Assembly: GCF_015277875.1 (NCBI RefSeq)
Contig: NZ_CP063814.1
Location: forward strand, 1,302,001-1,366,000
DNA length: 64,000 nt
Direction: 5' to 3'
Source of the DNA: Microbacterium luteum
GTDB taxonomy: Bacteria > Actinomycetota > Actinomycetes > Actinomycetales > Microbacteriaceae
Shown here: positions 25,648 through 33,875 of the stretch, piece by piece
Layout of the letters: each line of letters begins with the position of its first letter
Numbering within the stretch: position 1 is the first letter of the stretch
The notes under the pieces: model-generated
What the model was told of the DNA's origin: nothing
Seen by the model: only the letters and a program-made list of their open reading frames with translations
Databases searched by the model: none
Position numbers and translations under genes: made by a program

Positions 25648-27404
25648 GCGCGCTCGACGGACTGGACGACCGCCAGCGAGAAGCCGCACGCGCCCTGCGC
25701 GGGCCGGTCGCGGTGCTCGCGGGCGCGGGCACCGGCAAGACCCGGGTGATCACCCATCGCATTGCGCACGGCGTGGAGACGGGAGCTTTCACGCCGAATC
25801 GCGTGATGGCGGTCACCTTCACGGCGAAGGCGGCCGGCGAGATGCGCGGGCGGTTGCGGGCGCTCGGCGTCGGCGGGGTGAGCGCACGCACCTTCCATGC
25901 CGCGGCGCTGTCCCAGCTGAACTACTTCTGGCCCACGCTCGCCGGCGACAGCGCCCCGGCCGTCGTCGACAACAAAGTGCGGCTGCTCGCGCATGCCGCC
26001 GACACGGTGGGGATGGACCCGGACACCGGGACGCTTCGTGACATCGCGTCGGCGATCGAGTGGCGCAAGGTCACGATGCGTTCGATCGAGGATTATGCGA
26101 CGGCGCGTCCCGACGGCGTCGGGCGCTACGACATCTCGCGCATCGTCGACCTGCAGCGGGCCTACGAGAAGCTCAAGGACGAACGGCGCCAACTCGACTT
26201 CGAGGACGTGCTTCTGGCGTGCGCGGGCATGCTCGAGACCGAACCGGCGGTCGCGCATGCCGTGCACGAGCAGTACCGCCACTTCACCGTCGACGAGTTC
26301 CAGGACGTCTCACCTCTGCAGCATCGGCTGCTCGAGCTCTGGCTCGGCGACCGCCGGGATCTGTGCGTGGTGGGGGACGCCAGTCAGACGATCTACTCCT
26401 TCGCCGGCGCCGACGCGCGGTATCTCCTGGAATTCGCCCATCGGCACGCGGACGCGACGGTCGTGCGTCTCGAAACGAGCTATCGGTCGGATGCGGGCAT
26501 CCTGCACGCGGCCAACGAGCTCATGCGCGGTCGCCCCGGCGCGCTCCGGCTGGAGCCCTCGCGCGTCCCCGCGTCCGACGGGGCGGCCCGGGAGCCGGAG
26601 GCGACCGCCTACGAGGACGAAGCGGCCGAAGCCCGTGGAATCGCCGCGGCCGTCGCGCGGCGATTGAGCTCCGGCGCCGATCCCGCCTCGATCGCCGTGC
26701 TCTACCGCGCGCACGCGCAGTCGGCGGAGATCTCCGCCGCGCTGTCGGATGCGGGGGTGCCCACCACGGTGCTCGGCGGGCGGCGATTCTTCGACATGCC
26801 GGAGGTGCGACAGGCGGTGCTCGCCCTCCGCGGGGCATCGGTCGCGCCGATCGACGGCGACTTCGTCGACGCGGTGCGCGACGTGCTGCGCTCCCTCGGG
26901 TTCACCGCCGAGGCGCCTCCGGCCGGCGGCGCCCTCCGCGACGCCTGGGAGGCACGGGCTGCTCTGCTGCGCCTGGCCGAGGAGGCCCCCGAGGGCACGA
27001 CCCTGCGTGCGTTCACCGATGAGCTCACCACCCGTGCCAAGACGCAGGACGAACCCGCGCTGCGCACGGTCACGCTGGCGACACTCCATGCGGCGAAGGG
27101 CCTCGAGTGGGACCACGTGCACCTGGCCGGTCTGGCCGAGGGACAGCTGCCCATCTCGTACGCGCAGTCCTTCGAGCAGATCGACGAGGAGCGTCGACTC
27201 GCCTACGTCGGGATCACGCGGGCACGGCGAACGCTGTCGCTGTCCTGGGCGCGGGGGGTGCGAGATCGGGATCCGTCGCGGTTCCTGCAGGAGATCGGCA
27301 TCCGCAGCGCTCGGCCGGCCGGTGCATCCGCCGGGCCGGCGACGCGTCGGGGCGCAGCGCCCACGAGACCGTCCCAGCGACCGGGGGATGCGGCGCCTCG
27401 GTGA
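25644..27404 (+). CDS. uvrD2: UvrD2-like ATP-dependent DNA helicase (short form)
   Basis: A 586-residue SF1A helicase with GAGTGKTRVITHR (about 28-40), FTAKAAGEMRGR, TVDEFQDVSPLQ, GDASQTIYSFAGA, TLHAAKGLEWDHV and EERRLAYVGITRAR. It stops soon after motif VI with a low-complexity Arg/Ala/Pro tail. The HRDC and tetracysteine domains found in mycobacterial UvrD2 (about 700 residues) are absent. GTG overlaps the nudC stop (GTGA), as in mycobacterial nudC-uvrD2. The last 191 nt overlap the convergent ThiF-like gene. Confidence 0.9.
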   Translation: MSALDGLDDRQREAARALRGPVAVLAGAGTGKTRVITHRIAHGVETGAFTPNRVMAVTFTAKAAGEMRGRLRALGVGGVSARTFHAAALSQLNYFWPTLAGDSAPAVVDNKVRLLAHAADTVGMDPDTGTLRDIASAIEWRKVTMRSIEDYATARPDGVGRYDISRIVDLQRAYEKLKDERRQLDFEDVLLACAGMLETEPAVAHAVHEQYRHFTVDEFQDVSPLQHRLLELWLGDRRDLCVVGDASQTIYSFAGADARYLLEFAHRHADATVVRLETSYRSDAGILHAANELMRGRPGALRLEPSRVPASDGAAREPEATAYEDEAAEARGIAAAVARRLSSGADPASIAVLYRAHAQSAEISAALSDAGVPTTVLGGRRFFDMPEVRQAVLALRGASVAPIDGDFVDAVRDVLRSLGFTAEAPPAGGALRDAWEARAALLRLAEEAPEGTTLRAFTDELTTRAKTQDEPALRTVTLATLHAAKGLEWDHVHLAGLAEGQLPISYAQSFEQIDEERRLAYVGITRARRTLSLSWARGVRDRDPSRFLQEIGIRSARPAGASAGPATRRGAAPTRPSQRPGDAAPR

Positions 27405-28047
27405 GCAGCCGAGCCGCGAACAGGCCGGCCTCGCCGGCGATCGCCGGCGACGAGGGCGGCGGGGGTGAGCCGAGGAGCTGCGCCGCCACGGCCGGCCACC
27501 ACGGCTCGCGCTCCGTTCGAACGGTCGCGACGCACGTGAGGCATGCCGTCTTCCCCGGGAGGACGAGGGGGCCGACCTCGGCGCCGGAGCAGGTCGCCAC
27601 GATCGGGAGGTGCCGGCGGTCATCCGCCATCAGCCGCGCCGTCACGCGCGGATCCAGCACGTGGGAGGCCACGACGATCAGGGGCGCGTGATCGTGGTCG
27701 ACGATCCGAACGCCCGCGGCGACGAGACCGTCGTGGACGCCCGCGTAGACGCACGGGTCGACGGCTCCGCTCACGCGGAGCATCACCTGTTCGCCCGCCG
27801 GAGCGTCGTCGTCGCGCAGCGCCGGCGCGATCGCGGCGAGGAATTCCGCCGCCTCCGCTGCGGGTGCGCCCATGGCGCCCGCGACCCGGACGGCGTGTTC
27901 GGCGGGCAGTCCCTCCTCGAGCACGGCCAGCAGGCGGGTGTGCCAGGGCTGGTCGGCCTCGACCACCGCGACGGCGTCGGCTCCGAACTGCACCGCCGTC
28001 GGGGTGCGCCACAGCGGCGGGTGTCGGGGGTCCAGGCGCAACGGCAT
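27214..28047 (-). CDS. ThiF/TOMM precursor-peptide-binding-like protein (Rv3196 type)
   Basis: A protein of about 277 residues. It starts with MPLRLDPRHPPLWRTPT and has a winged-helix-like N-terminal half and a Rossmann-like second half. Two cysteine pairs are prominent: CLTC, and a terminal CGC after HRPAER, resembling the HPxCGC end of the actinobacterial cyclodehydratase/ThiF-like family. They may bind zinc. ATG 28047 is preferred over GTG 28080 because AGGA precedes it at a reasonable distance. It lies downstream of the zincin gene on the same strand. Function unknown; a link to peptide modification is family inference. Confidence 0.65.
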   Translation of the reverse strand: MPLRLDPRHPPLWRTPTAVQFGADAVAVVEADQPWHTRLLAVLEEGLPAEHAVRVAGAMGAPAAEAAEFLAAIAPALRDDDAPAGEQVMLRVSGAVDPCVYAGVHDGLVAAGVRIVDHDHAPLIVVASHVLDPRVTARLMADDRRHLPIVATCSGAEVGPLVLPGKTACLTCVATVRTEREPWWPAVAAQLLGSPPPPSSPAIAGEAGLFAARLLTEAPHPPVAGTVSWALRPDASPARRMHRPAERCGCRSPAGTATDPDLAPPAPRTATAFAVPA

Positions 28048-28101
28048 GCGCCGATCCTGCACGAGGAGGCGGAACGGCACCGATCGCTGTCCACAAGGCT
28101 T

Positions 28102-28130
28102 CCCACCCGCGTCGCTGCGAGGCGGGTGGG
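28102..28130 (-). terminator. GC-rich hairpin after the zincin gene
   Basis: CCCACCCGC and GCGGGTGGG form a perfect 9-bp stem with an 11-nt loop, 10 nt beyond the stop at 28140. There is no T-run. It may terminate or attenuate read-through into the ThiF-like gene. Confidence 0.6.
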
Positions 28131-28139
28131 GAGGAGAGG

Positions 28140-29597
28140 TCAGACGGGGCGCGCGGGCCCGTGCGCGTCGCCGTCGGACTCGTCGCCGTCGGACTCATCA
28201 CCGGGTGCGGCGTCGTCGCCCGGCGTCGTTCCCTCGGCCGTGGGACCTGGCGACGCCTCGTCGCCGGACTGAGCATCGGCGAGGAGCCTGGCGAGGGCGT
28301 CGTCCATCTCGTCGGTCGCCGGCTCCTCGCCGCGTGCGCGCGCTTCGAGACGCGCGATGAGCGCGGCGGGGTCGTCGATGTCATCGGATGTCGGCATGAG
28401 GTCGGGATAGTCCCACAGGGAATCCCGCGCCGCGGTGCCGACGGCATCGCTCACCGACCGCCACATCGCAGCCGCCTCCCGCATCCGTCGCGGGCGGAGC
28501 TCGAGTCCGACGAGCGAGCTCAGCGCCTGTTCGGCCGGCCCGCCGACCGCGCGCCGTCGCCGCACGGCCTCGGCGATGCGACCCGCGGCGGGCAGGCGCG
28601 TGACGGCGTCCTCGGTGACGACTTCGACCCATCCCTCGATCGTGGCCAGCAGACTCTCCAGGCGAGCGAGGGTCGCGTTCTGCGCGTCGGTGCGCTGGGG
28701 GAGCAGGGCCCCGCTCTCCAGCGCTCGCCGCAGCTCGTCGGGCTCGGACGGATCGAAGCGGGATGCGAGATCCTCCAGCGCGTCGGTGTCGACGTGCACG
28801 CCGCGCGCGAAGTCGGTCACCTGCGAGATCACATGCAGACGCAGCCAGCGCGCGTGACGGAACAGGCGCGCGTGCGCGAGTTCGCGCGTGGCGATGTAGA
28901 GGGCGAGCTGATCGTCCGGAACCTCCAGGCCTTCGCCGAACGCGGCGAAGTTCTGCGGCAGGATGCCGGCCTGGCCGGCCGGCATGAGCGGGATGCCCAC
29001 GTCACCGCCGCTGACGACCTCCTTGGAGAGGTTGCCGACCACGGCGCCCAGCTGGGTGGCGAACAGCGAACCGCCGATGGTGCGCATGAGCTTTCCGGCA
29101 CCCTGCACCAGCTGCTGCATGTCGTCGGGTGTCTGCTCCTGCAGAGCCTGCGTGAGCGCGTCGGCGATGCTCGTGGCCACCGGGGCGGCCAGCTCCTGCC
29201 ACACCGGGAGGGTCGCCTCGACCCAGCCGCCGCGCGTGATCGCGCGGGGTGCGTCGGACAGTTCGGAGATGGTCGTCGCCTCGCTCAGCCACAGACCCGC
29301 CAGAGTGAATGCCTGGTCGAGGTCGGTGCGCTGCCCGGCGGTGACGCCGTGGTCGTCCTGGTTCGCGATGTGCAGGGCCTGACGCTCGGCAGCCTCCCAC
29401 GAGATCGGCTGGTCGTCGCTCGCGCTGAAGGCGTCCTGGAGATGACGCATGACCGTCTGCATCATCGCCGGGTCGATGTTCATCCCGGCCATCCGCGACA
29501 GCTGCTCGGGGTCGATCCCCGCCCCGGTGCCGCCGAACAGCTGCTTGAGCAGCTCCTGGAACTCCTCTTCGGGAGTGCGGTCGTCGTCCTCTGCCAC
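28140..29597 (-). CDS. DUF2342 / zincin_2 family predicted metalloprotease
   Basis: A 485-residue protein matching the actinobacterial DUF2342 (coenzyme F420 biosynthesis-associated/zincin_2) family: TPEEEFQELLKQLFGG at the N-terminus, then GGDVGIPLMP and QNFAAFGEGLEVPDD before the motif region YIATRELAHARLFRHARWL. The last shows ExxH but Arg where HExxH has its first His, so activity is uncertain. An acidic C-terminal tail of about 55 residues follows. The GTG start has AAAGGCGG upstream. It is divergent from the Lon-PDZ gene, the same arrangement as Rv3195/Rv3194c. Confidence 0.82.
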   Translation of the reverse strand: MAEDDDRTPEEEFQELLKQLFGGTGAGIDPEQLSRMAGMNIDPAMMQTVMRHLQDAFSASDDQPISWEAAERQALHIANQDDHGVTAGQRTDLDQAFTLAGLWLSEATTISELSDAPRAITRGGWVEATLPVWQELAAPVATSIADALTQALQEQTPDDMQQLVQGAGKLMRTIGGSLFATQLGAVVGNLSKEVVSGGDVGIPLMPAGQAGILPQNFAAFGEGLEVPDDQLALYIATRELAHARLFRHARWLRLHVISQVTDFARGVHVDTDALEDLASRFDPSEPDELRRALESGALLPQRTDAQNATLARLESLLATIEGWVEVVTEDAVTRLPAAGRIAEAVRRRRAVGGPAEQALSSLVGLELRPRRMREAAAMWRSVSDAVGTAARDSLWDYPDLMPTSDDIDDPAALIARLEARARGEEPATDEMDDALARLLADAQSGDEASPGPTAEGTTPGDDAAPGDESDGDESDGDAHGPARPV

Positions 29598-29723
29598 TTC
29601 AGCCGCCTTTCAGACAGGTCTGCGGGTGTTGGTCCTAGGCTAGTCAGCCGGATCATCGCTCTCCCCGGCCGGGACCCGATCGCCTTACGCCGGTCGCGAA
29701 CGACCTGCACGGAAAGGCCCCTC

Positions 29724-30842
29724 TTGGCTCTGTTCGACGAGAACGTCACCCTCACGCCCGCCCCGCGACGCCGCGTCGCTCGCCGCACCCTGGTCGGCAT
29801 CTGGGCGCTGGTCGTCGCGCTCGCCGCGCTGCTGGTCCTCACCTTCCTCCCCACCGCGTACGTGATCCAGCAGCCCGGCCCGGTCTACAACACGCTCGGG
29901 ACCGCGCAGACCGCCGAGGGCGAGGAGGTGCCCCTCATCAGCGTCGAAGGAGCGCAGACCTATCCGACCGACGGCGCGCTGGACCTCCTCACCGTGCAGG
30001 TGGTGGGCAACCGCGAGCGCACCCCGTCGTGGTTCGAGCTCGCGGTGGCCTGGTTGGACGCGAGCCGTGCGGTGCTGCCGATCGATTCCGTCTACCCCGA
30101 GGGCGTATCCACCGAACAGCGCAGCGAACAGAGCGCCGCCCTCATGGTCGACTCCCAGCAGGAGGCGACCGCGGCGGCCCTCGTCGAGCTGGGCTACGAC
30201 GTGAACCCCGAGTTGACCGTCGTCGAGGTGGGGGAGGATGCCGCCGCGGCGGGCCTCGTCCAGTCCGGCGACGTCGTCGTCGCCGCCGACGGGCGTGAGG
30301 TGAGGGATGTCGCGGAGCTCCGCGACGTCGTCGCCGAAGCCGAGGGCGATGCGGTCGAGCTCACGCTGCGCCGTGACGGCGAGGAGGTCGTCGAGACCGT
30401 CACGCCCGAGGCGGTCGAGGCCGACGGCGAGACGACGTGGCTGCTCGGCATCGTGCTCTCCACGTCGTTCGACTTCCCGATCGACGTGACGATCCAGCTC
30501 AACAACGTCGGCGGCCCGAGCGCCGGGATGATGTTCGCGCTCGGGATCATCGACACCCTCACCGAGGGGGAGCTCAACGGCGGTGAGAACGTGGCCGGCA
30601 CGGGGACGATCACCGCCGACGGCACCGTGGGCCCCATCGGCGGCATCCGTCAGAAGCTGTACGGTGCGGCCGAGGCCGACGCGGAGTGGTTCCTGGCGCC
30701 GGATGCGAACTGCGACGAGGTGGTGGGCCACATCCCCGACGGCCTCGAGGTGTTCGCGGTGCAGGACCTCGACGACGCACTCGAGGCGCTCGCGGCGATC
30801 AGCGCCGGCGACGACACGGCGGACCTTGCGACCTGCTCGTGA
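29724..30842 (+). CDS. Membrane-anchored PDZ / Lon (S16) protease
   Basis: The 372-residue protein has one N-terminal membrane helix (about 23-48), a PDZ domain (about 150-240) and a Lon-type S16 domain with catalytic Ser in NNVGGPSAGMMFAL and Lys in GGIRQKLYGA; GTGTITADGTVGPIGG is also typical. The protease domain should face outward. The start is an uncommon TTG at 29724: GGAAAGG lies 6 nt before it and the encoded ALFDENVT is the first conserved sequence. It is probably followed by UPF0182, as in mycobacteria (Rv3194c-Rv3193c). Confidence 0.9.
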   Translation: MALFDENVTLTPAPRRRVARRTLVGIWALVVALAALLVLTFLPTAYVIQQPGPVYNTLGTAQTAEGEEVPLISVEGAQTYPTDGALDLLTVQVVGNRERTPSWFELAVAWLDASRAVLPIDSVYPEGVSTEQRSEQSAALMVDSQQEATAAALVELGYDVNPELTVVEVGEDAAAAGLVQSGDVVVAADGREVRDVAELRDVVAEAEGDAVELTLRRDGEEVVETVTPEAVEADGETTWLLGIVLSTSFDFPIDVTIQLNNVGGPSAGMMFALGIIDTLTEGELNGGENVAGTGTITADGTVGPIGGIRQKLYGAAEADAEWFLAPDANCDEVVGHIPDGLEVFAVQDLDDALEALAAISAGDDTADLATCS

Positions 30843-30940
30843 TCGCGCCCTGAGCTGACACAGGTCACTCTGCGGTCACGGCGCGCTGGGAGTGTCTTGA
30901 GGACCGTCGCCCGCCGGGCGTCGGCGTCGTCCGCCGTGCC

Positions 30941-30946
30941 TAGGAT
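30941..30946 (+). promoter_or_regulatory. -10 TAGGAT, leaderless promoter of the UPF0182 gene
   Basis: TAGGAT ends 6 nt before the GTG at 30953. Confidence 0.6.
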
Positions 30947-30952
30947 GGACAG

Positions 30953-33865
30953 GTGACCACGACCTCAGCGCCGAACCCGGCCACGCCTTCCCGATCCCGC
31001 CGCATCATCGGCATCACCCTCGCGATCATCGCCGCGCTCGTCGTGGCCTTCTTCGTCTTCGCGGGGCTCTACGCGGACTGGCTGTGGTTCGCCCAGCTGG
31101 GCTTCGAGGAGGTGCTGGTCACCCAGTGGGTCGCGCGCACCGTGATGTTCGTCGTGGGCTTCCTCGGAATGGCGATCCCGGTGTGGGTCACCATCCAGCT
31201 GGCATACCGACTGCGCCCGGTCTATGCGCGACTGAGCTCGCAGCTGGACCGCTATCAGGAGGTCGTCGAGCCGCTGCGCCGCCTGGCGATGTGGGGGATC
31301 CCGGTCTTCTTCGGCTTCTTCGCCGGCTTCGCCGCATCCGCGCAGTGGGAGACCACGTGGCTGTGGTTCAACGGGGTGGCCACCACGACCGTCGATCCCG
31401 AGTTCGGCCTGGACACCGGCTTCTACCTGTTCGCCCTGCCGTTCTACTCGACGCTGGTGGGGTACATCTCCGCTGTTCTCCTGATCTGCCTGCTCGTGAC
31501 GGGACTGGTGTCCTACCTCTACGGATCGGTGCGGGTCGGGCAGCGCGAGCTGCGCATCTCCAAGTCGGCGCGCATCATGATCGCCGTGCTCGCGGGTCTG
31601 TACCTGCTGGTCCAGGGAGTGAGTCTCTACCTCGACCGCTTCGCGACGCTCGTCGAGCCGGGGGAGCGCATCACCGGTCCCGGGTATGTGGGCGTCAACG
31701 CCACGATCCCCGGGCTCACGATCCTCGCGATCGTCGCGGCGATCGTCGCCATCCTCTTCTTCGTCACCGCCGTCATCGGCCGCTGGCGCTTCCCGCTCAT
31801 CGGAACCGCGCTCCTGGTCGTCTCGGCGATCGTCGTCGGCGTCGGCATCCCGTGGGTGGTCAACACGTTCCAGGTGCAGCCCAACCAGCTGGCGCTCGAG
31901 CGCGAGTTCTACCAGCGCAACGTCGACATGACCAAGGAGGCGTACGGCATCGACACGGTCGAGAAGACCCAGTTCGAGGCCGAGACCACGGCCGAGGCCG
32001 GACAGCTGCGCGACGACGCCGCGACCACCGCTCAGATCCGCATCATGGACCCGAGCATCATCGGCCCCACCATCCGTCAGCTCGAGCAGTACCGGGCGTT
32101 CTACCAGTTCCAGGATCCGCTGGATGTGGACCGCTACGACATCGAGGGCACGTCGCAGGACACGATCATGTCGATCCGCGAGCTGAACATCGATCAGCTC
32201 GGGGCCGCGACGTCGTGGGAGAACACCACACTGACCTACACCCACGGTTACGGACTGGTCGCGGCGGCCGGAAACGAGCGGACGCCCGACGGCGACCCGG
32301 TGTTCCTGGAGCGCGGCATCCCCGCGCAGGGCTTCCTCTCGGCGCAGGAGGACTACCAGCCGCGCGTGTACTTCGGCGAGTACTCGCCGGACTACTCGAT
32401 CGTCGGCGCGCCGGAGGGTGCCGACCCGATCGAGCTGGACTATCCCACCGGCGCCGACGGGGCGTCCGAGACGCGCACGACCTTCGAAGGCGACGGCGGG
32501 CCGAGCGTGGGGAACGCCTTCAACCGGCTCATCTACGCGATGAAGTTCCAGGCCGAGCAGATCCTCTTCTCGGACGCGATCAACGAGGACTCGCAGATCC
32601 TGTACGACCGCGACCCGTCGGTGCGGGTCCAGAAGGTCGCCCCCTACCTCGAGCTCGACAGCGACCCGTACCCGACCGTCGTCGACGGACGCATCGTGTG
32701 GGTCATCGACGGCTACACGCTGAGCGCGAACTACCCGTACTCGTCGACGGTGAGCCTGTCGTCGGCGATCTCGGACTCGACCAACCCGACGCCGCGCTTC
32801 GCGCTGGATGACATCAACTACATCCGCAACTCGGTCAAGGCCACCGTCGACGCCTACGACGGTTCGGTGACCCTCTACGCGTGGGACGAGGAGGATCCGC
32901 TGCTGCAGGCGTGGCAGAAGGTGTATCCGTCGACGCTGAAGTCCTACGAGGACATGTCGGCCGAGCTGATGGCGCACGTGCGGTATCCGACGGATCTGTT
33001 CAAGGTGCAGCGCGCGATGCTGCAGGTCTACCACGTGGACACCGCGCAGTCCTTCTACCAGCGCGACAACGCGTGGGCGGTGCCGGAAGACCCGCAGAGC
33101 GACGCCGAGCTGCAGCCGCCCTACTACCTGACGATGCAGATGCCCGATCAGGAGGAGCCGTCGTACTCGATGTTCACGACGTTCATCCCGAACTCCGAGG
33201 GCGGTGCGAGCCGAAACGTGCTGATGGGCTACCTCGCGGTCGACTCGAACGCCGGTGATGAGGCGGGAAGCATCCGCGACGGCTACGGCACCCTCAGGCT
33301 GCTGGAGATCTCGGCGGACACGACCGTGCCCGGTCCAGGCCAGGTGCAGAACACGTTCGACTCCGACACTGCGGTGTCGTCGCAGATCAATCTGCTGCGC
33401 CAGGGCCAGTCCGAGGTGCTCAACGGCAACCTGCTCACCCTCCCGGTCGGTGGTGGCCTGCTCTACGTGCAGCCGGTGTTCGTGCAGGCGTCCCAGGGCA
33501 CGCAGCTGCCGCAGCTGCGGAAGGTCCTCGTCGCGTTCGGTGACGACATCGCCTTCGAGGACACGCTCGACGAGGCTCTCGACGCACTGTTCGGCGGTGA
33601 CTCGGCGCGAGCGCGGGTGACGGTGACGTCGACCCGACGGATGTGCCGACGCCCGACCCGAGCGACACGGGGGACACGGGTGACACCGGAGACACCGGCG
33701 GTTCCACCCCGACGCTCGAGTACGAGGGCGGCGCTGGTCGAGGCCCAGCAGGCGATGCTCGACCGCGATGCCGCGCTGCAGGCGGGCGACTGGACGGCCT
33801 ACGGTGAGGCGGATGAGCGCCTCACCGCGGCCGTCGACCGGCTGATCGAGCTCGGCGGCGAGTGA
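30953..33865 (+). CDS. UPF0182 family large membrane protein
   Basis: A 970-residue protein with seven membrane helices in residues 1-310 (LWFAQLGFEEVLVTQW follows the first) and a large extracytoplasmic domain, the standard UPF0182 layout. The final AALVEAQQAMLDRDAAL segment is also typical. Between about residues 885 and 926 the product is unexpectedly Arg-rich; shifting the frame by one base at 33607 gives an acidic ASAGDGDVDPTDVPTPDP linker with DTG repeats, and a shift back near 33728-33733 rejoins the conserved end. Two compensating single-base changes, or base-call errors, are likely. Function is unknown. Confidence 0.88.
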   Translation: MTTTSAPNPATPSRSRRIIGITLAIIAALVVAFFVFAGLYADWLWFAQLGFEEVLVTQWVARTVMFVVGFLGMAIPVWVTIQLAYRLRPVYARLSSQLDRYQEVVEPLRRLAMWGIPVFFGFFAGFAASAQWETTWLWFNGVATTTVDPEFGLDTGFYLFALPFYSTLVGYISAVLLICLLVTGLVSYLYGSVRVGQRELRISKSARIMIAVLAGLYLLVQGVSLYLDRFATLVEPGERITGPGYVGVNATIPGLTILAIVAAIVAILFFVTAVIGRWRFPLIGTALLVVSAIVVGVGIPWVVNTFQVQPNQLALEREFYQRNVDMTKEAYGIDTVEKTQFEAETTAEAGQLRDDAATTAQIRIMDPSIIGPTIRQLEQYRAFYQFQDPLDVDRYDIEGTSQDTIMSIRELNIDQLGAATSWENTTLTYTHGYGLVAAAGNERTPDGDPVFLERGIPAQGFLSAQEDYQPRVYFGEYSPDYSIVGAPEGADPIELDYPTGADGASETRTTFEGDGGPSVGNAFNRLIYAMKFQAEQILFSDAINEDSQILYDRDPSVRVQKVAPYLELDSDPYPTVVDGRIVWVIDGYTLSANYPYSSTVSLSSAISDSTNPTPRFALDDINYIRNSVKATVDAYDGSVTLYAWDEEDPLLQAWQKVYPSTLKSYEDMSAELMAHVRYPTDLFKVQRAMLQVYHVDTAQSFYQRDNAWAVPEDPQSDAELQPPYYLTMQMPDQEEPSYSMFTTFIPNSEGGASRNVLMGYLAVDSNAGDEAGSIRDGYGTLRLLEISADTTVPGPGQVQNTFDSDTAVSSQINLLRQGQSEVLNGNLLTLPVGGGLLYVQPVFVQASQGTQLPQLRKVLVAFGDDIAFEDTLDEALDALFGGDSARARVTVTSTRRMCRRPTRATRGTRVTPETPAVPPRRSSTRAALVEAQQAMLDRDAALQAGDWTAYGEADERLTAAVDRLIELGGE

Positions 33866-33875
33866 GCCGACGCGG

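Noticed and set aside
27543..29723. Plus-strand extension of the Lon-PDZ frame far upstream of TTG 29724
   Set aside because: It is antisense to the ThiF-like and zincin genes, Arg-rich, and the conserved protein begins at ALFDENVT with a good ribosome site.
30965..33034. 689-codon minus-strand frame opposite UPF0182
   Set aside because: Arg/Asp/His-rich shadow with no recognisable motif; UPF0182 is clearly coding on the other strand.
33664..33699. Short tandem repeat of GACACGGG-type units considered as a repeat array
   Set aside because: Only about four 9-nt units, best explained as codons for an Asp-Thr-Gly linker in UPF0182; not CRISPR or a VNTR of note.
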